Of a stretch of 12,635 nucleotides of DNA, positions 1-7,657 are shown piece by piece. This DNA comes from an uncultured Clostridia bacterium (lineage in GTDB: Bacteria > Bacillota > Clostridia > UBA1381 > UMGS1253), in contig CALAUK010000033.1 of NCBI GenBank assembly GCA_937892135.1, forward strand, positions 1 through 12,635. The letters run 5' to 3'. Position 1 is the first letter of the stretch; each line of letters begins with the position of its first letter. A program made the translations under genes and the position numbers. A model generated the notes under the pieces. The model worked only from the letters and a program-made list of their open reading frames with translations, was not told the origin of the DNA and searched no databases.

Positions 1-357
1 AGACCTAAGGCAAATGTTTCTGAGGTTATGAATATCATTGGCGACATCAAGGATAAGACAGTTATCTTGGTTGACGATATGATTGATACAGCAGGCACAA
101 TAACTCATGGTGCGCACGCTCTTATCGACCACGGCGCAAAAGAGATTTACGCTTGTTGTACACATCCTGTTCTTTCAGGTCCCGCTATCGAAAGAATAGA
201 GGCTTCTCCCATTAAAGAGCTTCTTGTGCTTGACACTATTGTTCTTCCTGAAGAAAAGAAGATTGATAAGATTAAGACTCTTAGCGTAGCTCCGATGTTT
301 GCAGAATCAATCGAAAGAATCTATGCAGACCTTTCAATCAGCACACTTTTCAATTAA
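1..357 (+). CDS. prs: Ribose-phosphate pyrophosphokinase (PRPP synthetase), C-terminal part
   Basis: This is the last 118 codons of prs; the reading frame is open from the first base of the window and ends at TAA 355-357. The enzyme transfers pyrophosphate from ATP to ribose 5-phosphate to make PRPP, the cytosolic precursor of purines, pyrimidines, histidine, tryptophan and NAD. The visible part carries the PRPP-binding loop signature (VILVDDMIDTAGT, 21st-33rd codon) and the family's usual C-terminal end (LSVAPMFAESIERI, then SISTLF). The annotated product is a fragment only because the window starts inside the gene; the upstream two thirds lie outside. It is followed by a long hairpin and then pth. 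In many Clostridia and Bacilli prs is followed by pth and mfd, as here. Identification is firm; nothing in the visible part looks damaged. Confidence 0.96.
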   Translation, partial: RPKANVSEVMNIIGDIKDKTVILVDDMIDTAGTITHGAHALIDHGAKEIYACCTHPVLSGPAIERIEASPIKELLVLDTIVLPEEKKIDKIKTLSVAPMFAESIERIYADLSISTLFN

Positions 358-374
358 TTAATATATTACATAAA

Positions 375-414
375 ACAAATAAGGTCAGGTAAGCGATTAC
401 CCGGCCTTATTTGT
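375..414 (+). terminator. Long intercistronic hairpin, candidate prs terminator
   Basis: Bases 375-392 pair with 397-414 around a GCGA tetraloop: 17 pairs with one G-T wobble (385/404) and one A-C mismatch (387/402). The outer 10 pairs (ACAAATAAGG with CCTTATTTGT) are perfect. The hairpin sits between prs and pth and ends 9 bases before the pth ribosome binding site, so it does not mask it. There is no proper T-run after the stem; the only T-rich bases are inside the 3' arm. It may therefore be a weak terminator, or a processing or stabilising hairpin that lets part of the transcript continue into pth. Confidence 0.55.
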
Positions 415-422
415 GTATCAAA

Positions 423-430
423 AGAGAGGA
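423..430 (+). promoter_or_regulatory. Ribosome binding site that fixes the pth start
   Basis: AGAGAGGA lies 7 bases before ATG 438. It excludes the in-frame upstream TTG at 411, which would place the binding site inside the coding region and add nine residues ahead of the conserved N-terminus. Confidence 0.8.
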
Positions 431-437
431 AAATGAT

Positions 438-1028
438 ATGTATCTTATAGTAGGCCTTGGAAATCCGGGCAAGCAATATGAAATGACACGGCATAATATA
501 GGTTTTGAAGCCATAGACTATACGGCAGATAAGCTTGGTATAAAGGTTAATAAAATTAAGTTTAAGGGCCTTTGTGGTGAGGGTGTTGTTGCGGGCGAAA
601 AGGTTTTGATTTTAAAACCGCAGACATATATGAACTTAAGTGGCGAAAGCGTTTTTGATGCTTGCTCATTTTATAAAATTCCTCCCGAGAATGTTATTGT
701 TGTGTATGATGATATATCTTTGCCTACCGGCTCTGTAAGAATAAGAGAAAAAGGCTCTGCGGGCGGTCATAACGGAATTAAGTCAATTATATATCAGTTA
801 AATTCTGATAATTTTCCTCGCATAAAGCTTGGCGTTGGTGCGCCGAGGCATAAGGATTATGACTTAAAAGATTATGTTTTAGGCCGCTTTGGTAAAGAAG
901 AGATTGAAACCTTGAGAGAGGTTATTATGACTGTGCCCGATATTATTGGCGCAATAATTAAAGAGGGAGCTCAAAAAGCTCAGAATAAGTATAACAAAAC
1001 AGTTAAGCCTTTAAAAGAAGAGGAATAA
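438..1028 (+). CDS. pth: Peptidyl-tRNA hydrolase
   Basis: The 196-residue product is the usual length for bacterial Pth. The enzyme cleaves the ester bond of peptidyl-tRNAs that drop off ribosomes, recycling tRNA in the cytosol. It opens with the family signature (MYLIVGLGNPG, residues 1-11) and then TRHNIGF (17-23), which contains the catalytic histidine H19. Other expected residues are present: N9, M65-N66 in KPQTYMNLSG, D91-D92 in VVYDD, and N112 in SAGGHNGIKSI. The lysine- and glutamate-rich tail (about 180-196) is ordinary. ATG 438 was chosen because it matches the conserved N-terminus and has a good binding site upstream. mfd starts 29 bases downstream with no terminator between them, so the two are probably co-transcribed. 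Confidence 0.96.
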   Translation: MYLIVGLGNPGKQYEMTRHNIGFEAIDYTADKLGIKVNKIKFKGLCGEGVVAGEKVLILKPQTYMNLSGESVFDACSFYKIPPENVIVVYDDISLPTGSVRIREKGSAGGHNGIKSIIYQLNSDNFPRIKLGVGAPRHKDYDLKDYVLGRFGKEEIETLREVIMTVPDIIGAIIKEGAQKAQNKYNKTVKPLKEEE

Positions 1029-1057
1029 GAAGAAAGCTTAGAAAGGGCGGTGAAAAA

Positions 1058-4000
1058 ATGTCGTTTTCGAAAATACTTTCAAAATCACAGGAATTTTTAT
1101 ATGTTTTAGACTGCGTTAAAAAGAATATACTTCCTTTGAGCGTTATAACGGGAGCGACAAGCCAGAAAGCCCATTTTGTATATAGCTTTTTTAAGGAAAA
1201 GGGAGAAAACATTTTAGTTATCTGCCCGTCTGAAATTGAGGCAAGAGCCTTAAGTCTTGATTTGAGGTTTTTTTCGGAGGATGTGCTTTTTTATCCGACT
1301 AAGGACTATGTTTTCTACGATGTTGACACCGTTTCAAGAAGCGGTGTTTTTGACAGAATAAGAGTGTGTTCTCTTTTGGCTGAGGGAAAAACAAAATATA
1401 TTACTGTTACCTCGATAGAGGCTCTTATGCAGTTTTCTTCGTATACGGAAAATGTTAAAAAATATAATATAGAGTTTGAAATTGGAAAGGTTTTTGATAC
1501 TGACGAGCTTTCGAAAGCTCTTGTAACAATGGGATATACAAAAGAGGATATGGTTGAGGGTGTCGGTCAGTTTTCGCAGCGTGGCGGCATTTTAGATGTG
1601 TTTGCACCTAATTACGATAATCCTTTAAGAATAGAATTCTTTGACGATGAAACGGATTCTATTCGTTTTTTTGATGTAGAAAGTCAGACAAGCGTGGAAA
1701 AGGTAAAGAGCGCAGTTATATGTCCCTGTCGCGAGATGATTTATGATAATGAAGAAAGAGAAAAGCTTAAAGATGCGCTTTGTGATGAGCTTAAAAAGCT
1801 TAAAAGAAAGAAAACAGATGTAGAAAGTGCGATTTTAAACCTTGAGTCAGATATTGAAAAGCTTGAAGAAAAGTATTATTTCGCATCAGCCGACAAATAT
1901 ATTTTTAAGCTTTATGGATATATTCCGTCCCTTTTAGACTATTTTTCAGATGAAGACTTTTACTTTTTTGACGAGACGAAAAGATGCGCCGAAAACGCAA
2001 AGGATTTTGAGTCTAATTTTTCAGAAGGTATTGCTGACCTTATGGAAAGAGGAGTTATTTTTCCTGGGAACAAGGTGTTTTTGCGGGATTATAAAGAAAT
2101 TTTTTCATCTCTTTCTGAAAAAAAGCTTATAGGCCTTTCATCTATTGAAACGAATAGCACATTAGTAAGATTTAAAGAAAGCGTAAGTTTAAAAACGCAG
2201 TCTTTAAATTCATTTCACGGAAAAATTGATTTTCTGTATGACGATTTAAGAGACTGGAAAGAAAAGAAAATAACAGTTGTAATTCTTGCGGGTGGCGAGG
2301 GAAGATGCAAAAACCTTGTTACCGCATTAAACAACATAAATATAGAGAGCGTTTACACAGATGAGTTTAACGAAAATGCAATTGGAAGAATAAATGTTTT
2401 AAAGGGAAGTCTCTCGGGAGGCTTTTATTATCCTTTAGAAAAATTCGTTTTGGTAAGCGACAGAGAGATTTTTAAGGAAAACAAGAGAAGACGAAAATAT
2501 AAAACAGAAGATGAGAATAAGATAAGCTCATTTGCTGATATTTCGCCGGGCGACTATGTTGTGCATCAGGTGCACGGAATAGGAAAGTATGAGGGAATTT
2601 TTAAGATGACCACACTAGGCGTTACTAAAGATTACCTTAAAATTTCCTATCACGGAACAGATAAGCTTTATGTTCCGACAACACAGATTGATATGCTTTA
2701 TAAGTATATCGGAAGCACTGAAAAGAAGGTAAGCTTAAACAGACTTGGCGGTGCAGACTGGAACAGGGCAAAATCAAGGGTTAAAGCTTCTGCGGCGGAC
2801 CTTGCAAAGTATCTTACTGATTTGTATGCGCAAAGGTCAAAGGAAAAAGGGTTTGCATTCTCTTCTGACACGCCATGGCAGAGAGATTTTGAAGACACAT
2901 TTATATATACTGAAACTGAAGACCAGTTAAAGTGTATCGAGGAAGTAAAACGTGATATGGAATCAGAAAAACCGATGGACCGTCTTTTGTGCGGTGATGT
3001 TGGTTATGGAAAAACCGAGGTTGCGATAAGAGCGGCGTTTAAGGCTGTTATGGATTCAAAACAGGTTGCATATCTCGTGCCTACAACTGTTTTAGCTATG
3101 CAGCATTTTAACACATTCACTGAAAGAATGAAAAACTTTCCTATTAAGATTGAAATGATGAGCAGATTTAAAAGCCCTGCTGCTCAGAAGGAAACCTTAA
3201 AGAAGCTTAAAACGGGCGAAGTTGACATTGTTATCGGTACGCACAGAATTCTTCAAAAGGACCTTGTTTTCAAGGATTTAGGACTTTTGATCGTTGATGA
3301 AGAGCAAAGATTCGGCGTAGGACACAAAGAAAAGCTTAAGGAGATAAGAAAGAATGTTGATGTTCTTACCTTAAGCGCAACACCTATACCGAGAACACTT
3401 CATATGGCGATGGTTAATATAAGGGATATGAGCGTATTAAATGCGCCTCCCGAAAACAGATATCCTGTGCAGACCTATGTTTTAGAATATGACGAATCAA
3501 TAATTAAAGACGCCATAAGAAAAGAAATCGGCAGAGGCGGACAGGTTTATTATTTATATAATAAGGTCAATGGAATTTATGACGTGGCTGAAAGAATAAG
3601 GCAGATGGTGCCTGAGGCTAAGGTAGGCGTAGGTCACGGGCAGATGGGCGAAAACTCGCTTGAAGATGTTATGTATGATGTTGTAAACGGTGATATTAAC
3701 GTTTTAGTCTGCACCACGATAATTGAAACAGGACTTGACATATCAAATGTGAACACAATAATAATTGAAGATGCCGATAAAATGGGACTTTCTCAGCTTT
3801 ATCAGTTAAGGGGAAGAGTCGGCAGGTCAAACAAGATGGCGTATGCATATTTAACTTACAGGCGAGAAAAAGTCCTTTCCGATATATCTCAAAAAAGGCT
3901 TAGTGCAATAAGAGAGTTTACAGAGTTTGGCTCGGGCTTTAAAATTGCTATGCGTGATTTGCAGATAAGAGGAGCGGGAAACATTTTAGGCGCCGAGCAG

Positions 4001-4531
4001 CACGGGCATATGGATTCTGTCGGCTATGATATGTATTGCAGGCTCTTAAAAGAGGCTGTTGGTGAGCTTTCGGGAGAAGATAAAGAAAATAGAATTGAAG
4101 CAAGCATAGACATTAATGTTGATGCTCACATACCTGAAAGCTATATACAAAATCAAGAGCAGCGCATTGACGCATACAAAAAGATTGCCGCAATAGAAGA
4201 AGAAAGTGATATATATGATATCGAAGAAGAATTTACTGACCGTTACGGAGATTTGCCGACACCAGCAAAAAATGTTATGGAAATTTCATTAATCAAATCT
4301 ATGGCAGAGAGAATAAAATTATCGGAAATTTCACAAAAAGAGGAAAATATCGTTTTAAAATTTTCGGGAAAAGAAATTCCGATGGAAAAGCTTGCAATAG
4401 CTATTTCTGAGCATAAGGGAAAGCTTTTGTTCTCTGCGGGAGAGGTGTGCTATCTTACATTAAAGCAAAAAGGCGTTAAGCCAAGGCAGCTTTTGGAAAA
4501 TATTAAGAATTTGTTAAATTTAATAAAATAG
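1058..4531 (+). CDS. mfd: Transcription-repair coupling factor Mfd
   Basis: The 1157-residue protein is full length for Mfd. It recognises RNA polymerase stalled at DNA lesions, pushes it off with its ATP-driven translocase and recruits UvrA. In order: a UvrB-like N-terminal module including QRGGILDVFAP (about 173-183) and RIEFFDDE (about 190); a lysine/glutamate-rich, probably coiled stretch near 245-280; the CarD-like RNA-polymerase-interacting domain beginning GDYVVHQVHGIG (498-509); and a RecG-like superfamily 2 motor with Walker A GDVGYGKT (646-653), DEEQ (747-750), SATPIPRT (773-780), ETGLD (890-894) and QLRGRVGR (916-923). A C-terminal TRCF domain follows (about 1015-1130). The binding site AAAGGGCGGTG at 1042-1052 precedes ATG 1058. 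The motor motifs are all intact. It is probably transcribed with pth; no clear terminator follows, and the next gene has its own candidate promoter. Confidence 0.98.
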   Translation: MSFSKILSKSQEFLYVLDCVKKNILPLSVITGATSQKAHFVYSFFKEKGENILVICPSEIEARALSLDLRFFSEDVLFYPTKDYVFYDVDTVSRSGVFDRIRVCSLLAEGKTKYITVTSIEALMQFSSYTENVKKYNIEFEIGKVFDTDELSKALVTMGYTKEDMVEGVGQFSQRGGILDVFAPNYDNPLRIEFFDDETDSIRFFDVESQTSVEKVKSAVICPCREMIYDNEEREKLKDALCDELKKLKRKKTDVESAILNLESDIEKLEEKYYFASADKYIFKLYGYIPSLLDYFSDEDFYFFDETKRCAENAKDFESNFSEGIADLMERGVIFPGNKVFLRDYKEIFSSLSEKKLIGLSSIETNSTLVRFKESVSLKTQSLNSFHGKIDFLYDDLRDWKEKKITVVILAGGEGRCKNLVTALNNINIESVYTDEFNENAIGRINVLKGSLSGGFYYPLEKFVLVSDREIFKENKRRRKYKTEDENKISSFADISPGDYVVHQVHGIGKYEGIFKMTTLGVTKDYLKISYHGTDKLYVPTTQIDMLYKYIGSTEKKVSLNRLGGADWNRAKSRVKASAADLAKYLTDLYAQRSKEKGFAFSSDTPWQRDFEDTFIYTETEDQLKCIEEVKRDMESEKPMDRLLCGDVGYGKTEVAIRAAFKAVMDSKQVAYLVPTTVLAMQHFNTFTERMKNFPIKIEMMSRFKSPAAQKETLKKLKTGEVDIVIGTHRILQKDLVFKDLGLLIVDEEQRFGVGHKEKLKEIRKNVDVLTLSATPIPRTLHMAMVNIRDMSVLNAPPENRYPVQTYVLEYDESIIKDAIRKEIGRGGQVYYLYNKVNGIYDVAERIRQMVPEAKVGVGHGQMGENSLEDVMYDVVNGDINVLVCTTIIETGLDISNVNTIIIEDADKMGLSQLYQLRGRVGRSNKMAYAYLTYRREKVLSDISQKRLSAIREFTEFGSGFKIAMRDLQIRGAGNILGAEQHGHMDSVGYDMYCRLLKEAVGELSGEDKENRIEASIDINVDAHIPESYIQNQEQRIDAYKKIAAIEEESDIYDIEEEFTDRYGDLPTPAKNVMEISLIKSMAERIKLSEISQKEENIVLKFSGKEIPMEKLAIAISEHKGKLLFSAGEVCYLTLKQKGVKPRQLLENIKNLLNLIK

Positions 4532-4560
4532 TTGTAGTTTTTTTAAAGATATGATATACT
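4532..4560 (+). promoter_or_regulatory. Candidate promoter for the parvulin lipoprotein pair
   Basis: TTGTAG (4532-4537) and TATACT (4555-4560) are 17 bases apart. The -10 box matches the consensus at 5 of 6 positions, the -35 box only at 3 of 6. The site starts immediately after the mfd stop codon and leads into an AT-rich leader of about 35 bases. It overlaps an AT-only inverted repeat (4538-4547 with 4573-4582) and the first copy of an 8-base direct repeat GATATGAT (4548-4555; second copy 4562-4569), which could be an operator or simply AT-rich coincidence. Confidence 0.5.
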
Positions 4561-4603
4561 TGATATGATTTGTTTAAAAAAATCATAAACGGAGGTATAA
4601 GGT

Positions 4604-5656
4604 ATGAAAAAAATTAAAGTATCAGCATTGTTAATGGCTCTTATAATGACAGTTTTGTGCTTTGCGGGTTGCGGCGGAGACAAATACATTTTAGAATATG
4701 ATGGCCTTAAGGTTTCAGCCAAGCATTTTGAGCTTGTTTCAAACATTAACAAGGATTCTTATGCTAACAATATGGGCTATGTTACAGGTGAGATTGACGA
4801 GAGCGAGTATATGACTTTAAAACATATTCTTGTGTCTTTCAACAAAGAGGACGGAACAACTCTTTCCGAAGAAGATGCTTTGGCTGAGGCAAACAGAATA
4901 AAGGCCGAGATTACAGACTCTAACTTTGACGAGCTTATGGCAAAGTATTCTGAAGACCCCGGTTCAAAAAGTCAGCCCGAGGGATATACTTTTGCTCACA
5001 ACAGCGGCACTATGATGCAGGAGTTTGACGATGGCGGCTGGGCGCTTAAAGTAGGTGAGGTTTCCGAGCCTGTTAGAACAGACTATGGCTATCACATTAT
5101 AAAAAGAGTTGAGCTTATAAAAGATGCTCTTCCTAAAAATATTTCTGAGATTAACTGGGAAGAAGAAAAAGACCCGAATAGCGGCGAATCTGTTTTAGAA
5201 ACAATAAAGGAAAGTGCGTATTCTTTTATTGAAGAAAGAGCTGTTTTGGTTAAGCTTGCGAAAGATAACGGCATAGAGATTTCAAAAGATGACTACGAGG
5301 CAGAAAAGGAAACAACCCTTGAGGCTATGGGCGGAAAAGACGCGGCAGACAAGTTTTTCTCAGAGCTTGAATACTCAGATAAGGAAATAAAAGAGTTTGT
5401 TGAACTTTTTATCCTGCCTGAAAAATATTATGAGTTTTACAATGAAAATCTAAAGCACGAAGAACATTTTGAAGAATTTTTAGCTTCTGAGTATTACAAT
5501 AACATGGCAGCAAGCTATGGCATTGAGTACACTGAATATGACGATACCGATGAAGAGCTTAAAAATATGATTGCAGATTTTGCTTTTGTTGATATGCTCG
5601 AAAAGGAAATCGAAAAAGTGGAAAAGAACGAAGAAGCTTACAATAGCTATAAATAA
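4604..5656 (+). CDS. PrsA-like foldase lipoprotein with parvulin domain near the N-terminus
   Basis: A 350-residue lipoprotein: a basic start (MKKIK), a hydrophobic stretch and a lipobox ending FAGC with the lipidated cysteine at C23. The mature protein would sit on the outer face of the membrane. A parvulin-type peptidyl-prolyl isomerase domain occupies about 72-170, starting at KHIL (H74) and including YSEDPGS (116-122) and YGYHIIK (161-167, H164). By family knowledge such proteins help exported proteins fold. It is followed by an acidic helical region (183-350) whose first part (INWE, then IKESAY, 183-206) resembles the helical region that precedes the parvulin domain in the next gene. The isomerase domain therefore sits earlier in this protein than in its neighbour. 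GGAGG at 4591-4595, 8 bases before ATG 4604, supports the start. PrsA-like genes after mfd are common in Clostridia. The exact substrate is unknown. Confidence 0.9.
   Translation: MKKIKVSALLMALIMTVLCFAGCGGDKYILEYDGLKVSAKHFELVSNINKDSYANNMGYVTGEIDESEYMTLKHILVSFNKEDGTTLSEEDALAEANRIKAEITDSNFDELMAKYSEDPGSKSQPEGYTFAHNSGTMMQEFDDGGWALKVGEVSEPVRTDYGYHIIKRVELIKDALPKNISEINWEEEKDPNSGESVLETIKESAYSFIEERAVLVKLAKDNGIEISKDDYEAEKETTLEAMGGKDAADKFFSELEYSDKEIKEFVELFILPEKYYEFYNENLKHEEHFEEFLASEYYNNMAASYGIEYTEYDDTDEELKNMIADFAFVDMLEKEIEKVEKNEEAYNSYK
4823..5113 (+). repeat. Parvulin-domain repeat, copy 1
   Basis: This stretch encodes residues 74-170 of the first lipoprotein. It aligns without gaps to 6218-6508 (second lipoprotein, residues 182-278), exactly 1395 bases downstream. 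By hand count 71 of 97 residues are identical. The DNA shares exact blocks, for example 18 bases at 4844-4861 and 6239-6256. Similarity outside this segment is much weaker. Confidence 0.85.
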
Positions 5657-5662
5657 TAATTA

Positions 5663-5669
5663 GAGGTGG
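5663..5669 (+). promoter_or_regulatory. Ribosome binding site that fixes the second foldase start
   Basis: GAGGTGG lies 5 bases before ATG 5675. The in-frame GTG at 5666 falls inside this site and is therefore not the start. Confidence 0.75.
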
Positions 5670-5674
5670 TACAA

Positions 5675-6640
5675 ATGAAAAAGATTAAAGTTTTATCATT
5701 AGTTTTGGCGGCTTGTCTTTTAGTGGCATGCTTTGCAGGCTGCACAGTAAGTGACGTGTCTGAGGTTATGACAGTTGACGGTGTTTCGGTTACAGCACCT
5801 GAGTTTAAGTTCTATCTTGATGTTGCAAAGTCAAATCTTGCAGGCTCTTTAGGTGGAACATTAGATTCAGTTGACTGGGAAGGTTTTGATATTGGCGAAG
5901 GTAAAACTGCTCTTGATATGATTAAGGAAAATGCATACGAAAGTCTTATCAGTGCAAAAGCAGCTTCTGCTGAGGCTAAAAAGAGAAATCTTTCTGCAAG
6001 TGCAGAGGAACTAAAGACATATGAAGAATACATTGTTTCTATGACTGCAGCAGACAAGAAAGCATTTTTGGATAAGTATGATATGCCTGAAGAGGTTTTA
6101 ACAGTTATAGCTACTGATATGGTTCTTGCAGACAAGCTTAACGGCGAAGTGTCAAAAGATGAGAACATTTCCAAGGAATTGACAGAGGAAGAGAAAGAAA
6201 ACCTTGTTCGTGCAAAGCATATTCTTGTAACTTTCTCAAAAGAGGACGGAACAACTATCACAGAGGAAGAGGCTTTAGCTGAGGCAAACAGAATTAAAGG
6301 ACTTATTACAAACTCTAACTTTGATTCACTTATGGCTGAATACTCAGAAGACCCCGGCAGTGAATCTGAGCCCGATGGTTACACTTTCTACCATGGTGAC
6401 GGACAGTTTATTGAAGAGTTTGATAACGCTGCCTTTGCACTTAAAGTGGGTGAGGTAAGTGAGCCTGTTAAAACAAGCTATGGTTACCACATTATAAAGA
6501 GAGTTGAGTTTGATGCATCTTCTGATGAAGCAATAGAGCTTGTAAAGAACAAGCGCTCTGAAGATTATCTTAATAAGCTTAATGAAGATGCAAAAGCAAA
6601 GACTGTAAAGAACGAGAAAAAGATTAAAAAGATTAAATAA
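5675..6640 (+). CDS. PrsA/SurA-like foldase lipoprotein with C-terminal parvulin domain
   Basis: A 321-residue lipoprotein with signal peptide MKKIKVLSLVLAACLLVACF and a lipobox ending FAGC (lipidated C23), so it is probably anchored to the outside of the membrane. Residues about 31-165 form a helical, SurA/PrsA-type chaperone region (VDWE at 66-69, IKENAY at 83-88). The parvulin isomerase domain runs from about 180 to 278, with KHIL (H182), YSEDPGS (223-229) and YGYHIIK (269-275, H272). A lysine-rich tail closes the protein (about 308-321). This is the more usual layout, with chaperone part first and isomerase after. It lies 18 bases after the first foldase gene and before a strong terminator, so the two form a bicistronic unit. 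Near-identical isomerase domains suggest duplication or gene conversion; the two proteins may work together or on different clients. Confidence 0.9.
   Translation: MKKIKVLSLVLAACLLVACFAGCTVSDVSEVMTVDGVSVTAPEFKFYLDVAKSNLAGSLGGTLDSVDWEGFDIGEGKTALDMIKENAYESLISAKAASAEAKKRNLSASAEELKTYEEYIVSMTAADKKAFLDKYDMPEEVLTVIATDMVLADKLNGEVSKDENISKELTEEEKENLVRAKHILVTFSKEDGTTITEEEALAEANRIKGLITNSNFDSLMAEYSEDPGSESEPDGYTFYHGDGQFIEEFDNAAFALKVGEVSEPVKTSYGYHIIKRVEFDASSDEAIELVKNKRSEDYLNKLNEDAKAKTVKNEKKIKKIK
6218..6508 (+). repeat. Parvulin-domain repeat, copy 2
   Basis: The partner of 4823-5113: same length, no gaps, about 73% identical in protein by hand count. In this copy the domain is near the C-terminus of its protein (residues 182-278 of 321) instead of near the N-terminus (74-170 of 350). 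Confidence 0.85.
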
Positions 6641-6642
6641 TT

Positions 6643-6679
6643 AAAAAATCAAGCAGTGAGAAACTGCTTGATTTTTTTT
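6643..6679 (+). terminator. Intrinsic terminator of the foldase pair
   Basis: A perfect 15-bp stem (6643-6657 with 6663-6677) around a GAGAA loop, followed by T residues to 6679. The A-run on the 5' side makes it symmetric, so it could stop transcription from either direction. It begins 3 bases after the stop codon of the second foldase gene. Confidence 0.95.
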
Positions 6680-6696
6680 GTGAATTTTGATAAAAT
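6668..6696 (+). promoter_or_regulatory. Promoter of the acidic lipoprotein, overlapping the terminator
   Basis: TTGATT (6668-6673) and TAAAAT (6691-6696) are 17 bases apart, and a TG at 6688-6689 makes an extended -10 (TGATAAAAT). The -35 box lies within the 3' arm of the preceding terminator. It would start transcription about 20 bases before the translation start at 6722. Matches are 4 of 6 and 5 of 6. Confidence 0.6.
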
Positions 6697-6704
6697 AAAG
6701 ACAG

Positions 6705-6713
6705 GGAAAGGAG
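6705..6713 (+). promoter_or_regulatory. Ribosome binding site that fixes the acidic lipoprotein start
   Basis: GGAAAGGAG lies 8 bases before ATG 6722. An in-frame ATG at 6656 lies within the terminator hairpin and would add 22 residues ahead of the signal peptide, so it is not used. Confidence 0.85.
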
Positions 6714-6721
6714 TTGATTAT

Positions 6722-7612
6722 ATGAAAAAAATTATTATGTTGCTTTTGGGTTTGAGCGTTATTTTATTTTCTTCCTGCGGCGTAGATGATTACGAAGAAA
6801 AGAAACCAAAAAAGGAAAGAACAGTGGATATTTCTTCGGGAATTAAAGAAAACGGATACGAATTTAATTACAGCTTTGACCTTGATTTTGACGGAAAAGA
6901 CGAAGAAATTAAAATGGAAGTTCTTTTTGATGAACCGGAACTTTTTGTTTCGATTGGTGATTATAATGGCTCTTTTGAAATATTTGACGGAAATATAGAA
7001 AAGGTGTATGTAACTGATATCGATGAGGACGATAACAAAAAAGACCTTGTTATTTATACCTGCGAAGTAAGCGGAGACCCGAGAATAAGAATTTTAAAAT
7101 TCGATGAGAATTTAACACCATATAAGTTTAATTCCGAGTATCACGATTCGCTTGATTTTGTTTTAGAGGACAGTCGTTGGACAGGGTATATTGATGATTA
7201 TTATTTTAAGGTAAATGACGATGATTCAATCACTTTAAAAGAACAGACTGACAGCTTAGGTATGTGGACAGTTTATAAGTCATTTGCTCTTGTTGATGAT
7301 GCCTTTGAAGAGACGGTTCCTGAAAAGTATGAGATTTTGCCTGAAAATATTACTGTATTAGTAGAGTATATGGAAGACATTGACGAAAAGGAAAGAGAGA
7401 TGCTTAAAAAAGGATATCTTCGCGCGTATGCTACAATAGAGCTTGAAGATATAACAATAAACGAGGGCGAGTACTTTAAGCCTGTTTATGATAACGGCAA
7501 GGACGATATTTATATCGAAAAGGAAAACGGTGAAGAGGGCTGGATATATATCGGGACAGAAGCAGTCGAAAGGCGCGAGCTTCATAAATATTTCTTTATG
7601 CTCGCAGGTTAA
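6722..7612 (+). CDS. Acidic lipoprotein of unknown function with DxDxDG-type motifs
   Basis: I do not recognise this 296-residue protein. The N-terminus is a lipoprotein signal (MKKIIMLLLGLSVILFSSC, lipidated C19), so it should be attached to the outer face of the membrane. A charged linker (KKPKKER, about 27-33) follows. The mature part is very rich in Asp and Glu. It has two short repeats resembling calcium-binding loops of VCBS/FG-GAP-type repeats: DLDFDGKDEEIKM (about 55-67) and DIDEDDNKKDLVIY (about 99-112). These are typical of beta-propeller-like or calcium-dependent surface proteins, but I see no full propeller. The C-terminal third contains a basic/acidic helical stretch (about 218-230) and a possible small beta domain ending GEEGWIYIG. 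It has its own promoter and lies 45 bases before the dipeptidase gene with no terminator between, so the two may share a transcript. A role in surface binding is only a guess. Confidence 0.8.
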   Translation: MKKIIMLLLGLSVILFSSCGVDDYEEKKPKKERTVDISSGIKENGYEFNYSFDLDFDGKDEEIKMEVLFDEPELFVSIGDYNGSFEIFDGNIEKVYVTDIDEDDNKKDLVIYTCEVSGDPRIRILKFDENLTPYKFNSEYHDSLDFVLEDSRWTGYIDDYYFKVNDDDSITLKEQTDSLGMWTVYKSFALVDDAFEETVPEKYEILPENITVLVEYMEDIDEKEREMLKKGYLRAYATIELEDITINEGEYFKPVYDNGKDDIYIEKENGEEGWIYIGTEAVERRELHKYFFMLAG

Positions 7613-7657
7613 ATTTATATTCTGTTCTTTTATTACAAAACCTAAAGGAGAAAAACA

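Noticed and set aside
411..437. Upstream TTG start for pth adding nine residues
   Set aside because: It would lie before the ribosome binding site at 423-430 and ahead of the conserved N-terminus MYLIVGLGNPG.
4538..4582. mfd terminator formed by the AT-only inverted repeat
   Set aside because: The stem would contain no G-C pairs, has a 25-base loop and no T-run after it, so it is unlikely to stop transcription.
5812..6261. 149-codon open frame on the minus strand inside the second foldase gene
   Set aside because: It is serine-rich low-complexity sequence antisense to a well-supported gene, with no recognisable domain or binding site.
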